Source of the DNA: Anaerococcus nagyae
GTDB taxonomy: Bacteria > Bacillota > Clostridia > Tissierellales > Peptoniphilaceae
Length of the DNA stretch: 64,000 bases
NCBI RefSeq assembly: GCF_017874535.1
Contig: NZ_JAGGLS010000001.1
Coordinates: forward strand, 368,870-432,869
Reading direction: 5' to 3'
Part shown: one piece after another, positions 48,902 through 57,471 of the stretch
How positions within the stretch are numbered: the stretch's first letter is position 1
Layout: every line of letters starts with the position of its first letter
Made by a program: the position numbers and the translations under genes
The notes under the pieces: model-generated
Told to the model about the DNA's origin: nothing
What the model saw: only the letters and a program-made list of their open reading frames with translations
Databases searched by the model: none

Positions 48902-49492
48902 TTAATTTTTTATAACTTCAGTGTTTTCTTCAAATGCTCTATGATCAATTTCACATCCAGTAGGAATCTCTACTTGATTGATGTTGTTATTGTGAAAAGC
49001 AAATTCGTTTATTTCTTTAACAGTATCAGGAATTTCTACCTCTTTAAGGTTATTATCATAAAAAGCAGAAACATCTATCTTTTCAACTTTTTCATTCCAA
49101 GTAATACTTTCTATATTATTTAAAGAAAAAGCATACTTATTAATAACAGTAACATCTTTTGGAATCTTTACAGAAGAAAGTTTATTTCTATAAAATGCAA
49201 AAGCTCCAATTTCTTTTACACTCTCTGGAATATTTATCTCTTCTATTTCATTTTGACCAAATGCCTCAAATCCAATTTCTTCTACTGTATCCGGTATTTC
49301 TACTGAAGTAAAAAATCTTCTAAAGAAAGCTTTTTCCCCGATTTTTTTTATAGCTTGTCCTTCAGGATTTGTAGTTGGGATGGGCATTGATTTTATCTTC
49401 TCTTCTTTAATTTTATCTTTACCTTTTCTTGTAAGAGCTACGATAGTATCACCATCAAATACAAAATCATCATATTCAAACTGATTACTCAT
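48902..49492 (-). CDS. BspA-like leucine-rich repeat protein, cytoplasmic
   Basis: 196 residues from ATG 49492, chosen because AAGGAGG precedes it at ideal spacing; an ATG at 49516 has no SD. After ~50 residues come about five 22-23-residue LRR_5 repeats of the form VEIPDTVEEIGFEAFGQN, IEEINIPESVKEIGAFAF and so on. There is no signal peptide or membrane helix, so it should be cytoplasmic, whereas most BspA-type proteins are secreted. It is divergent from gdhA and first in the run leading to gctAB-gcdA-hgdCAB. Role unknown; protein-protein interaction is likely for LRRs. Confidence 0.85.
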   Translation of the reverse strand: MSNQFEYDDFVFDGDTIVALTRKGKDKIKEEKIKSMPIPTTNPEGQAIKKIGEKAFFRRFFTSVEIPDTVEEIGFEAFGQNEIEEINIPESVKEIGAFAFYRNKLSSVKIPKDVTVINKYAFSLNNIESITWNEKVEKIDVSAFYDNNLKEVEIPDTVKEINEFAFHNNNINQVEIPTGCEIDHRAFEENTEVIKN

Positions 49493-49942
49493 TAATTCCT
49501 CCTTCATTTCATACAATGACTATTAAAAGTATATCATAAGTTTAAAACTAATGAAAGTATTTTCTCAAACAAATTTTTTTTATAAAAAAGGTATAAGCCT
49601 TATTTTTACATAATAAAGTAAAATGAAATTTTTTATCTTATTTTTTCAAGAAATCATTTTCTAAAGGTAAGTAAATATAATTTTATATTAAACTTTATTA
49701 TGCAAAATTATATTAATATTTAATATTTATTAACTTTTTTATTTATATTTTTGATTACAAAAACTCATATAATCCACAAATTTAAAGAGTTTAAATTTTT
49801 ATAAAGCTAATGATTTCTAATACATATAACAGTATATAATTTTTATGATTTTATTAACAATTTACTATTGAAAAATGAAAACGTATACGTTATAATATTA
49901 CCGTAAACATTATTACAATAATTAGTCGTTAGGAGGAAAATA
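49493..49942. other. Divergent promoter region between the LRR gene and gdhA
   Basis: Very AT-rich. The plus strand carries the gdhA promoter (49868-49896). The minus strand has a TATACT -10 near 49532 for the LRR gene with a weak -35. No gene is seen in the middle 300 bp; the high A+T could act as UP-elements. Confidence 0.5.
49868..49896 (+). promoter_or_regulatory. gdhA promoter with palindromic, cre-like operator
   Basis: -35 TTGAAA (49868-49873), 17-bp spacer, -10 TATAAT (49891-49896). The spacer holds the perfect palindrome AACGTATACGTT (49880-49891), part of TGAAAACGTATACG (49876-49889), which fits the cre consensus at 9 of 11 defined positions. A regulator binding here would block polymerase. 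Confidence 0.75.
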
Positions 49943-51208
49943 ATGACAGAAACATTAAACCCATTAGAGTCAGCCCAACAAAAAGTAAAAAAAGCTTGCG
50001 ATAAGCTTGGTGCTGATCCTGCAGTATATGAAATTTTAAAAGAACCTGAAAGAGTAATTGAAATCTCTATTCCAGTAAAAATGGATGATGGTTCAGTTAA
50101 AGTATTTAAAGGATGGCGTTCAGCTCACTCAACAGCAGTAGGTCCATCAAAAGGTGGATGTAGATTCCATCCAAATGTAAACCTAGATGAAGTTAAAGCT
50201 TTGTCACTTTGGATGACTTTTAAAGGCGGAGCTCTTGGTTTACCATACGGTGGTGGTAAAGGTGGAGTTGCTGTAGATCCTAGCGAATTATCTGAAAGAG
50301 AACTTGAACAAGTAGCTAGAGGTTATGTAAGAGGACTTTATAAATACCTAGGTGATAGAATTGATATTCCTGCTCCAGATGTTAATACAAACGGACAAAT
50401 CATGAGCTGGATGGTTGATGAATATGTTAAATTAAACGGAGATAGATTCGACATTGGTACATTTACTGGTAAACCAGTTGATTTCTCTGGATCTCAAGGA
50501 CGTAACGAAGCTACAGGATTTGGTGTAGCAGTAGTAGTAAGAGAAGCTGCTAAAAGATATGGTCTTGACATCAATACGGCAAAAATAGCTGTTCAAGGTT
50601 TTGGTAACGTAGGAAGCTATACAGTTAAAAATATCGAAAGACAAGGCGGAAAAGTTAACGCTATAGCTGAATGGGACAAAAAAGAAGGAAACTACGCTTT
50701 ATACAACGAAGAAGGATTCGACTTTAAAGATCTATTAGCTTATAAAGAAGAAAACCACACACTAATCGGATATCCAAATGCAGAAAAAATTTCTGAAAAA
50801 GATTTCTGGGAAGGTGAATGGGATATCTTAGTTCCAGCTGCTCTTGAAAATGTAATTACAAAAGATGTAGCTGAAAAATTAAATGTTAAATTAGTTTGTG
50901 AAGCTGCTAATGGTCCTACAACTCCAGAAGCTGATAAAGTTCTTGAAGAAAGAAATATTCCACTAACTCCAGATATCTTAACAAACTCTGGCGGAGTTTT
51001 AGTATCTTACTATGAATGGGTACAAAACCAATATGGATATTATTGGGATGAAGCTGAAGTAGAAGAAAAACAAGAAGCTGATATGATGAAAGCTATAGAA
51101 GGTGTATTCGCAGTTTGTGATGAATATGATGTAATTCCAAGAGACGGCGTTTATATGTATGCTATCCAATCAATCGAAAAAGCTATGAAATTAAGAGGTT
51201 GGTACTAA
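49943..51208 (+). CDS. gdhA: Glutamate dehydrogenase
   Basis: 421 residues. Catalytic region KGGCRFHPNVNLDEVKALSL then MTFKGGALGLPYGGGKGGV holds the substrate-binding and catalytic Lys; PAPDVNTNGQIMSWMVDEY holds the active-site Asp. The Rossmann motif VQGFGNVGSYTVKNIE follows. The length and motif set fit the NAD-type catabolic hexamer. It deaminates glutamate to 2-oxoglutarate, the first step of the hydroxyglutarate pathway. SD AGGAGG at ideal spacing, strong promoter and a perfect terminator make it a monocistronic, probably highly expressed gene. Confidence 0.96.
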   Translation: MTETLNPLESAQQKVKKACDKLGADPAVYEILKEPERVIEISIPVKMDDGSVKVFKGWRSAHSTAVGPSKGGCRFHPNVNLDEVKALSLWMTFKGGALGLPYGGGKGGVAVDPSELSERELEQVARGYVRGLYKYLGDRIDIPAPDVNTNGQIMSWMVDEYVKLNGDRFDIGTFTGKPVDFSGSQGRNEATGFGVAVVVREAAKRYGLDINTAKIAVQGFGNVGSYTVKNIERQGGKVNAIAEWDKKEGNYALYNEEGFDFKDLLAYKEENHTLIGYPNAEKISEKDFWEGEWDILVPAALENVITKDVAEKLNVKLVCEAANGPTTPEADKVLEERNIPLTPDILTNSGGVLVSYYEWVQNQYGYYWDEAEVEEKQEADMMKAIEGVFAVCDEYDVIPRDGVYMYAIQSIEKAMKLRGWY

Positions 51209-51254
51209 TTTTAAATTAGTGCTATATACTAATTAATAATTAAGTAAATTAAAT

Positions 51255-51290
51255 GTGCATAGAGTAATAATTACTCTATGCACTATTTTT
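51255..51290 (+). terminator. Terminator of gdhA
   Basis: GTGCATAGAGTAA and TTACTCTATGCAC form a perfect 13-bp stem with a TAA loop (51255-51284), followed by TATTTTT. Confidence 0.92.
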
Positions 51291-51604
51291 ATTATCTTAT
51301 ATACTAATTATTTAAGCTAACAAATATTTACTAAAATATTTATTAATCTTTTTTATTCAAATTAATTACTTTACTTATTCTACTTTTAACTAGGACTATT
51401 TATACAGCTAGTACTTATGAATAAATACATCTTATATTTGATAGCAATATTCTAATCTATAAATATTTTGTTCGTTAAATTTCAATTATTATTTTAATAA
51501 AAATTAATCCTTATATCAATTGCTAATTCAAGTACTCATTAATTAAGTCTTAAAGTAAGATTTCATAAGTTATATATTTTATAGTGAGTTAGTAAATTTT
51601 CCAA

Positions 51605-51639
51605 CATAAAAAGTTGCTATAACTTTTTATAGCAACTTT
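51605..51639 (-). terminator. Terminator of the D-2-hydroxyacid dehydrogenase gene
   Basis: AAAGTTGCTATA (51610-51621) pairs perfectly with TATAGCAACTTT (51628-51639); the minus-strand exit is CAACTTTTTATG. It lies 15 nt after the stop. Confidence 0.9.
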
Positions 51640-51654
51640 CAATGTTAATCTTAA

Positions 51655-52599
51655 TTATAAATCAAAGTGTTTTTTGATATTTCCAAGTACAACATCACCT
51701 ATATCATCTTGAGAATCTTTTGTAGATCCACCTATATGTGGAGTGATATAGAATCTATCACAATCAAACAACTTGCTTTCTACATGAGTATCTGTAGAAT
51801 CAAGTCCACCTGCACCAAGTTCATTTGAAATAGTATCAAAGTTTGCACCGCCTATAACTTTATTTTCTAATGCATCATACAGAGCATCTTCATTTACTAT
51901 TCCACCTCTAGCAGCATTGATGATTATAGCATCATCTTTCATTTTTTCTAGTTCTTCTTTACCTATCATATCTTTTGTATCAGGTGTTAGAGGGATGTGT
52001 AAAGTAATAATATCAGATTTTTCTAATATTTCATCAAGGTCTGTTAGTTTTGTGTAGTCTTCTTTAATATCAGCTTCTGTGAGGAATGGATCTCTTGCAA
52101 GTACATCCATATGGAATACATTTGCTATTTCTCCAACTCTTCTACCTATAGCTCCGTAACCTATTATTCCAATAGTTTTATTTCTAAGTTCTCTACCTTC
52201 CCATCTGTACTTATTCCAGATTCCTTCATTTTTAATCTCATTTTGAGCTTGTACTGTATTTCTATAAAGATCAAGTATTTTTGCTATTACAAGTTCTGCT
52301 ACAGCGTTTGCATTAAGTCCTGGTGAGTTATATATTTCTATACCTTTTTCTTTAGCATAATCTTTATCAATATGATTTGTTCCTGTTGAACCTACAAAGA
52401 TTGCTTTTAGGTTCTCTCCTGCATCCATGATATCTTTATCTATAAATGGATCAACTCTCATTATTAGCATATCATATGATGGAATAAGCTCCATTAGTTT
52501 TTCTTTACTAGGAAGCATTTCCTTGTCATATTCGATTCCCAAATCTTTCAATCCATTGTCAATTTTATCTGACATATAATCAATTATTAAGGCTTTCAT
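51655..52599 (-). CDS. hgdH: D-2-hydroxyacid dehydrogenase, probably 2-hydroxyglutarate dehydrogenase
   Basis: 314 residues, D-isomer-specific 2-hydroxyacid dehydrogenase. NAD motif TIGIIGYGAIGRRVGEIA (~residues 142-160), catalytic Arg in INAARGGIVNEDAL, Glu in FDTISNE and His in ITPHIGGST. It lies beside gdhA and the gct/hgd/gcd genes, so reduction of 2-oxoglutarate to (R)-2-hydroxyglutarate is the likely reaction; Acidaminococcus HgdH belongs to the same family. The family also contains D-lactate and phosphoglycerate dehydrogenases, so the substrate is inferred from context. Confidence 0.85.
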   Translation of the reverse strand: MKALIIDYMSDKIDNGLKDLGIEYDKEMLPSKEKLMELIPSYDMLIMRVDPFIDKDIMDAGENLKAIFVGSTGTNHIDKDYAKEKGIEIYNSPGLNANAVAELVIAKILDLYRNTVQAQNEIKNEGIWNKYRWEGRELRNKTIGIIGYGAIGRRVGEIANVFHMDVLARDPFLTEADIKEDYTKLTDLDEILEKSDIITLHIPLTPDTKDMIGKEELEKMKDDAIIINAARGGIVNEDALYDALENKVIGGANFDTISNELGAGGLDSTDTHVESKLFDCDRFYITPHIGGSTKDSQDDIGDVVLGNIKKHFDL

Positions 52600-52629
52600 T
52601 TAAAATTTTCTCCTTTATTTTATGTGATG

Positions 52630-52677
52630 TGATAACATTTTCATATACTATTATAACACAGGCTATTTTTTTATCAA
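52630..52677 (-). promoter_or_regulatory. hgdH promoter with cre-like site
   Basis: -35 TTGATA (52677-52672), 16-bp spacer, -10 TATAAT (52655-52650). Just downstream, at the expected start region, is TGAAAATGTTATCA (52643-52630), matching 10 of 11 defined cre bases and sharing GTTATCACAT with the glsA promoter. Confidence 0.6.
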
Positions 52678-52715
52678 CATCTATTTTTTATAGTTTTTTC
52701 GATTTTTGTTTTACT

Positions 52716-53507
52716 TTAATTATATAAATTCCTATATAGGTCTTCTCTTCTATCATTTAAAATTCTAAATGTTTCTTTGTAATCTTTTGTATCATTTATA
52801 TCTATACTTGCTGTCTTGATAGGACCTTCACTACTTGTCTCTATTATATATCTTCCCATTGGATCAACTATCTGAGAATGGCCTCCAAAATATCCTTCAG
52901 AGGCTCTTCCAATAGAATTTACACCAACCACAAATATTTGGTTTTCAATAGCTCTTGCTCTAACTAAGCTATCATAGTTAATCATCCAATCTTCATGCCA
53001 AGCTGCTGGATTAAACAATACTTCTACACCATCTAAAGCATAAGAGGTAACCCATGAAGCAAATTCTATATCATAACAGATTACAACTCCACACTTTATA
53101 CCATCTACATCAAAGATAAGTCTATCATTCCCGGCCTTTACTATTTCCTTTTCTCCAGAACTTGAATATAAATGTGTTTTATCATAATGACCTATAAGCT
53201 TACCAAACTTATCAAATACATAAGAAGTATTGTAAATGCTACCATCTCTTTTATCTAAAACGGATCCACCAATTATATAGATGTTTAATTCTTTAGAAAG
53301 CTTTGATAATAGTTGCTTAGTATTTTTCCCATTATTATCTGCATATTTTATTGCTTGACTATCTATTTCAGCCGTATTAAATATTTCTGGTAATACTATA
53401 ACATCAGGATTTTCTTTTCCTGCTTTTTTTATTAAATCTTCTGTCAAATTAAAATTATAAGTTGCATTTAATCTAAGCAGTTCTGGTTCTATTAAGGATA
53501 TTTTCAT
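52716..53507 (-). CDS. Carbon-nitrogen hydrolase (nitrilase superfamily)
   Basis: 263 residues with the Glu-Lys-Cys triad: Glu in VIVLPEIFNTAEI, Lys in GHYDKTHLYSS and Cys in CGVVICYDIEFAS. The family cleaves amides or nitriles, including omega-amidases that hydrolyse 2-oxoglutaramate. Neighbouring glutamine, glutamate and oxoproline genes make an amide of this group a plausible substrate, but nothing in the sequence decides it. It has its own gap on both sides, about 190 nt after the oxoprolinase cluster. Confidence 0.88.
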   Translation of the reverse strand: MKISLIEPELLRLNATYNFNLTEDLIKKAGKENPDVIVLPEIFNTAEIDSQAIKYADNNGKNTKQLLSKLSKELNIYIIGGSVLDKRDGSIYNTSYVFDKFGKLIGHYDKTHLYSSSGEKEIVKAGNDRLIFDVDGIKCGVVICYDIEFASWVTSYALDGVEVLFNPAAWHEDWMINYDSLVRARAIENQIFVVGVNSIGRASEGYFGGHSQIVDPMGRYIIETSSEGPIKTASIDINDTKDYKETFRILNDRREDLYRNLYN

Positions 53508-53613
53508 TAATCATTGCCTTTCAAATAAAAAGAAATTACCACACGATAAATAAACCATATTTATTAATTCTTGCTATAAGAGTACTCGCAAGTAAAAATA
53601 AAAAATAAGTTTT

Positions 53614-53657
53614 TAAGAGCTAACTTAATAGTATTATGACTTATAAGTTAGCTCTAA
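53614..53657 (-). terminator. Terminator-like hairpin after the oxoprolinase cluster
   Basis: AGAGCTAACTTA (53616-53627) pairs perfectly with TAAGTTAGCTCT (53644-53655). It lies 44 nt 3' of the YcsI-like gene. No clear T-run follows on the minus strand, so confidence is moderate. Confidence 0.55.
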
Positions 53658-53698
53658 TAAAACGATAATTGTTTATAATTTTGTAACAATCTCTCTAA

Positions 53699-54496
53699 TT
53701 AAAATACTGATACATACGCATCTTTTTTATCTAATATAAGCATATGACCAGGTGCATGAGTAATCATAATTTCTGGTTTTGAGGCCATAGCTACAGCTTG
53801 TGGAGTTACTCCGCAAGCCCAAAATACCGGAACTTCACCTTCTTTAAAATCACTTCTTTCGCCAAAATCTGGATTATCAATATCTTTGATACCAATCACC
53901 TCAGGATTTCCTATATGGATTGGTGCTCCATGAGTAGCTGGGAATCTTGCAGTTACTGTGCTAGCTCTTACTACATCCTCATATGGTATAGGTCTCATAG
54001 AAACTACCATATTACCATGAAAAGATCCCGCACTTTCACATTCAATATTTGTAATATACATAGGAACATTATGTTCGTCTTCTATATGCCTTACAGGAAT
54101 ACCTGCTTCAATCATAGCCTTTTCAAATGAGAATGAACATCCTATTACAAATGTCACAAAGTCATCTTGCCAAACATTTTTAAGATCAGTTACTTCTTCT
54201 TTGAATTCACCATTTTCATAGATTCTGTATTTTGGTATATCTGTTTTTATATCTGCTCCATCAGCCATAATCTTAGTTAATGATGAGCCTTCATCTAATA
54301 CTTCAAGTATTGGACATGGTTTTGGATTTCTTTGGGCAAAAAGTAAAAAATCATAAGCATATTTTTTAGGCAAAATAGCCAAATTTGCTTGTAAATAACC
54401 TTCACTCATTCCTGATGTAGGCATATTTACTTCGCCTATTCTAATTAATCCTCTAACTTCCTTAGGACTCATGTTTGCAAGTTCACTTAATTTCAT
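53699..54496 (-). CDS. DUF1445 (YcsI/D-glutamate cyclase-like) protein
   Basis: 265 residues matching the DUF1445 family: TSGMSEGYLQANLAILPKKY near the N-terminus, then FVIGCSFSFEKAM, RPIPYEDVVRASTVTARFPA, THGAPIHIGNPEVIGI and FWACGVTPQAVAMASKPEIM. The mammalian relative DGLUCY contains this domain and interconverts D-glutamate and 5-oxo-D-proline. Here it is the last gene of the pxp operon, overlapping pxpC by 4 nt, in the same neighbourhood as ycsI with kipIA in Bacillus. A role in feeding D-glutamate or D-oxoproline to the pathway is plausible, by inference. Confidence 0.85.
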   Translation of the reverse strand: MKLSELANMSPKEVRGLIRIGEVNMPTSGMSEGYLQANLAILPKKYAYDFLLFAQRNPKPCPILEVLDEGSSLTKIMADGADIKTDIPKYRIYENGEFKEEVTDLKNVWQDDFVTFVIGCSFSFEKAMIEAGIPVRHIEDEHNVPMYITNIECESAGSFHGNMVVSMRPIPYEDVVRASTVTARFPATHGAPIHIGNPEVIGIKDIDNPDFGERSDFKEGEVPVFWACGVTPQAVAMASKPEIMITHAPGHMLILDKKDAYVSVF

Positions 54497-55437
54497 GCAT
54501 TTAGCTCCTTAGCGATATTTTCAAAAGTTTCATAATAGTCACGAGCAATTTTATTTGCCTCTTCTGGGCTTACTTCTGTGAATATTATCTTATCTTTATA
54601 ATTAAGGTTTCCTAATTTATGAATATCAGCTGTGATCACAGTGCCAACTTTTGTATATCCACCAGTTGTTTGTCTATCTACAAATAAAATGATTGGTTGT
54701 CCATTTGAAGGAACTTGTATTGACCCTAGAGCTGTACCATCAGATATTATATCTGCTGATTCTTTATGCTCAATTTTATTTCCTGAAAGCCTTATACCCA
54801 TACGGTCAAAATCTTTTGTTACTGTGTATCCACCTGAGTTAAAGAAATCAAATATTCCTTTATCTGTAAAAGCATCATCTTGTGGACCTCTTACTACTCT
54901 TAATTCACTAAATTTAGAATATTGATTTATATATTTTGCTGCAAGCTTTCTTTCTTTTGTACCTTCTGATACTTTTACATCAAAGCTATCATCTGTCATT
55001 AGCTTGCGTCCTTTATAGCCACCTATAGCAGTCTTTAGATTTGTAGATTTTGATCCATTAACTACTGGAACATCAATCTCTCCACCAAAAGCTATATAGC
55101 CTCTGAAGCCATTTTTAGCAGCAGTTAAGTTTAATTCATCACCTTCTTTTACTAAATAAGATCTATAATTTTCTATAGGTTCTCCATTTATATTTGGAGA
55201 AAAATCTGCTCCTGTAAGGGCAATTAGCATTGGTTCATTAAATTTAAAACTTGAACCTAAAAATGCCATTTCGATTACAGCATCATCTTTATCATTTCCT
55301 ACAAGTAGATTAGCTATTCTAGCATTATAATCGTCTGCAAATCCTGAAACATTGATACCTATTTCTTGATAACCGTATCTTCCACTATCTTGTATAGTGG
55401 ACAACATACCACCATTTATAACTTCAACATTAGCCAC
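54493..55437 (-). CDS. pxpC: 5-Oxoprolinase subunit C (biotin-dependent carboxyltransferase family; KipA-like)
   Basis: 314 residues. Begins with EVINGGMLSTIQDSGRYGYQ and has the block SNGQPIILFVDRQTTGGYTK, the AHS2/KipA domain. With PxpA and PxpB it forms the ATP-dependent prokaryotic 5-oxoprolinase that opens 5-oxoproline to L-glutamate. Its ATG lies within the end of pxpB (8-nt overlap). Known earlier as an allophanate-hydrolase-like or KipA protein. Confidence 0.92.
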   Translation of the reverse strand: MANVEVINGGMLSTIQDSGRYGYQEIGINVSGFADDYNARIANLLVGNDKDDAVIEMAFLGSSFKFNEPMLIALTGADFSPNINGEPIENYRSYLVKEGDELNLTAAKNGFRGYIAFGGEIDVPVVNGSKSTNLKTAIGGYKGRKLMTDDSFDVKVSEGTKERKLAAKYINQYSKFSELRVVRGPQDDAFTDKGIFDFFNSGGYTVTKDFDRMGIRLSGNKIEHKESADIISDGTALGSIQVPSNGQPIILFVDRQTTGGYTKVGTVITADIHKLGNLNYKDKIIFTEVSPEEANKIARDYYETFENIAKELNA

Positions 55438-56176
55438 GGAGTTCCCCCCTCTTAACTTCTTTTATATTTACCTTATAAGTTCCAGCATTAACCTCTTCTA
55501 AAATCTTATTATATGTTTGCTCATCAACTGAAACATATCTAATATAATCACCTGCATTTATAAATACTGGCGATTCTGGATTAGATGGATCATAAAGTTT
55601 TACTGGTGTTCTGCCTATTAGTTGCCATCCTCCTGGTGATTCTAGTGGATACATACCTGTTTGTGTGCCTGCTATACCAACTGACCCTGGTACTATTTTA
55701 AGTCTTGGAGATGAAAGTCTTGGAGTTGCTATTCTCTCATCTAGACCACCTAAATAGGTAAATCCTGGCAAGAACCCCATCATATATACCAAATAATCTA
55801 CACCTGCATGTATTTTTATAACTTCATCTTCAGAAAGTCCTGCATTTTCTGCTACATTAGATATATCAGGCCCGTATTCTCCTCCATAAAGAGTTGGGAT
55901 CTCTATTAATCTAACATTCCCATCTGAAAGATTGGTATCTGCTATTTCTATAGAATCTAATTTTTCTACAAGTTCATCAAAAGTAAAAACTCTAGGATCA
56001 TAGTTGATTAATATTGATCTATAAGTTGGTAAAATATCAACAATACCATTTAGTTTTTCATCCTTAAGATAATTTACTACCTGAGATATACTTGCATTAA
56101 TTTCTTTACTAATTTCATTACCAAATTCCATTACAAGAGCACTATCTCCTGATGGTAAATATTTTATATTTTCCAT
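55430..56176 (-). CDS. pxpB: 5-Oxoprolinase subunit B (KipI-like)
   Basis: 248 residues of the AHS1/KipI family. Recognisable blocks: YLPSGDSALVMEFGNEIS, YLVYMMGFLPGFTYLGGLDE, RLSSPRLKIVPGSVGIAGTQ, TGMYPLESPGGWQLIGRTP and the end AGDYIRYV. It pairs with PxpC. It follows the NRAMP-like gene by 13 nt. Confidence 0.93.
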   Translation of the reverse strand: MENIKYLPSGDSALVMEFGNEISKEINASISQVVNYLKDEKLNGIVDILPTYRSILINYDPRVFTFDELVEKLDSIEIADTNLSDGNVRLIEIPTLYGGEYGPDISNVAENAGLSEDEVIKIHAGVDYLVYMMGFLPGFTYLGGLDERIATPRLSSPRLKIVPGSVGIAGTQTGMYPLESPGGWQLIGRTPVKLYDPSNPESPVFINAGDYIRYVSVDEQTYNKILEEVNAGTYKVNIKEVKRGELRG

Positions 56177-56189
56177 TATATATTTTCCT

Positions 56190-57470
56190 TTATATTCCTA
56201 CGCTTACCATTTCAATCAAAGTTTTTATACTCATAATACCAGTAAATATAACAACTAAAATGCCAAGAACATACAATAGTTTTGAGTGTTTGTATTCTCC
56301 TATAATATCTTTCTTTCTAGTTGCTGCTAACATTACAGCAAGTGTAATAGGTAAAATAAATCCATTTAATGTACCTACTACTACAAGTAATTTTTGTGGC
56401 TTACCTATAATAATAAATACTATTGTTGAAATTACTAAAAATAGGTTAGTAATCAAGGATTCTTTTTTAGCAACAGTTGTAGATAAAGTTTTAAGGAATG
56501 ATACAGATGTATATGCTGCACCTACTATAGGAGTAAGTGATGCTAGGAAGAATAAAAGTCCAAACACCTTATATCCGACATTTCCTGCTCCAACTCTAAA
56601 AGCTGTTGCTGCAATATCTTGAGGGTCGATTTGATCACGAGCTATTCTTATAGCACCTAATATAGCTAAGAATAATAATACCCTCATAATAAATGCTACA
56701 ACTATACCTAAAATAGCTGATTTATTAACTTCATCAAGATTCTCTTCTCCTGTTATACCAGCATCAACTAATCTATGTCCACCTGAAAAGATGATATATC
56801 CACCTACTGTACCACCAATTAAAGTAATAATTGCAGGGAATAATTCAGTCATTGATTTTTCTGGGACTATCATAGATCCAAACGCTTCTCCAACTGGAGG
56901 CTTTGTCTTTATAGCAACATATGTTATAAGTATTATCATTACGATACCAAAGTATTTTGATGTTTGATCCAAAATACTTTTAGCTTTTGGATTAGAGAAT
57001 ATTAGAATTCCTATAATACCACCTATAGCAGCACCTATCCTTGGATCTAGTCCAAATAAAATATTTAAACCAATACCTGCACCACCTACATTACCAATAT
57101 TAAAGGCAAGTCCACCTATAGCAACTAAAGCAGCAATGAAATATCCTAAGCCAGGTAAAACTTTATTAGCTATATCTTGACCTCTCATACCTGATACAGA
57201 TATAACTCTCCAGACATTTAGTTGAGCAATTAGGGATATAAGTACGGCAGATAATATTACAAAAGCAAAAGACTTATCTAAGTCAAATGTAAATTTACCT
57301 GTCTGTGCTATAAATCCTGGTCCACATGATGATGCAGCCATTAAAAAAGCTGCACCAATGAGGACTGAAGGATTACTCTTACTTTTTACAGATTTAACTG
57401 TAGACTCGTCTTTAGGCTCGTATACAGCTTTATCATTAGTAGTATTTGTATTTTTATTGTTTTTTGTCAT
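56190..57470 (-). CDS. NRAMP-family transporter (YcsG-like), possibly for 5-oxoproline
   Basis: 426 residues, about 11 membrane segments. NRAMP-like features: MAASSCGPGFIAQTGKFT in helix 1 where metal carriers have DPGN-type text, and the later FIIFSGGHRLVDAGITGEEN. The canonical metal-binding DPGN is absent, which argues against divalent metal transport. In Bacillus the homologue YcsG lies between ycsF (pxpA) and kipI (pxpB), exactly as here. Transport of 5-oxoproline or a related acid is therefore likely but unproven. Confidence 0.85.
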   Translation of the reverse strand: MTKNNKNTNTTNDKAVYEPKDESTVKSVKSKSNPSVLIGAAFLMAASSCGPGFIAQTGKFTFDLDKSFAFVILSAVLISLIAQLNVWRVISVSGMRGQDIANKVLPGLGYFIAALVAIGGLAFNIGNVGGAGIGLNILFGLDPRIGAAIGGIIGILIFSNPKAKSILDQTSKYFGIVMIILITYVAIKTKPPVGEAFGSMIVPEKSMTELFPAIITLIGGTVGGYIIFSGGHRLVDAGITGEENLDEVNKSAILGIVVAFIMRVLLFLAILGAIRIARDQIDPQDIAATAFRVGAGNVGYKVFGLLFFLASLTPIVGAAYTSVSFLKTLSTTVAKKESLITNLFLVISTIVFIIIGKPQKLLVVVGTLNGFILPITLAVMLAATRKKDIIGEYKHSKLLYVLGILVVIFTGIMSIKTLIEMVSVGI

Positions 57471-57471
57471 C

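Larger units (their letters stand above)
51209..51654. other. Intergenic region with two terminators
   Basis: Holds the gdhA terminator (51255-51290) and the terminator of the converging dehydrogenase gene (51605-51639). Between them lie about 310 bp of AT-rich DNA with no convincing frame or structure. Confidence 0.6.

Noticed and set aside
49548..49561. TGAAAGTATTTTCT as a cre-like site for the LRR gene
   Set aside because: Lacks the central CG and matches only about 8 of 11 defined positions, so it was not added to the shared-operator group.
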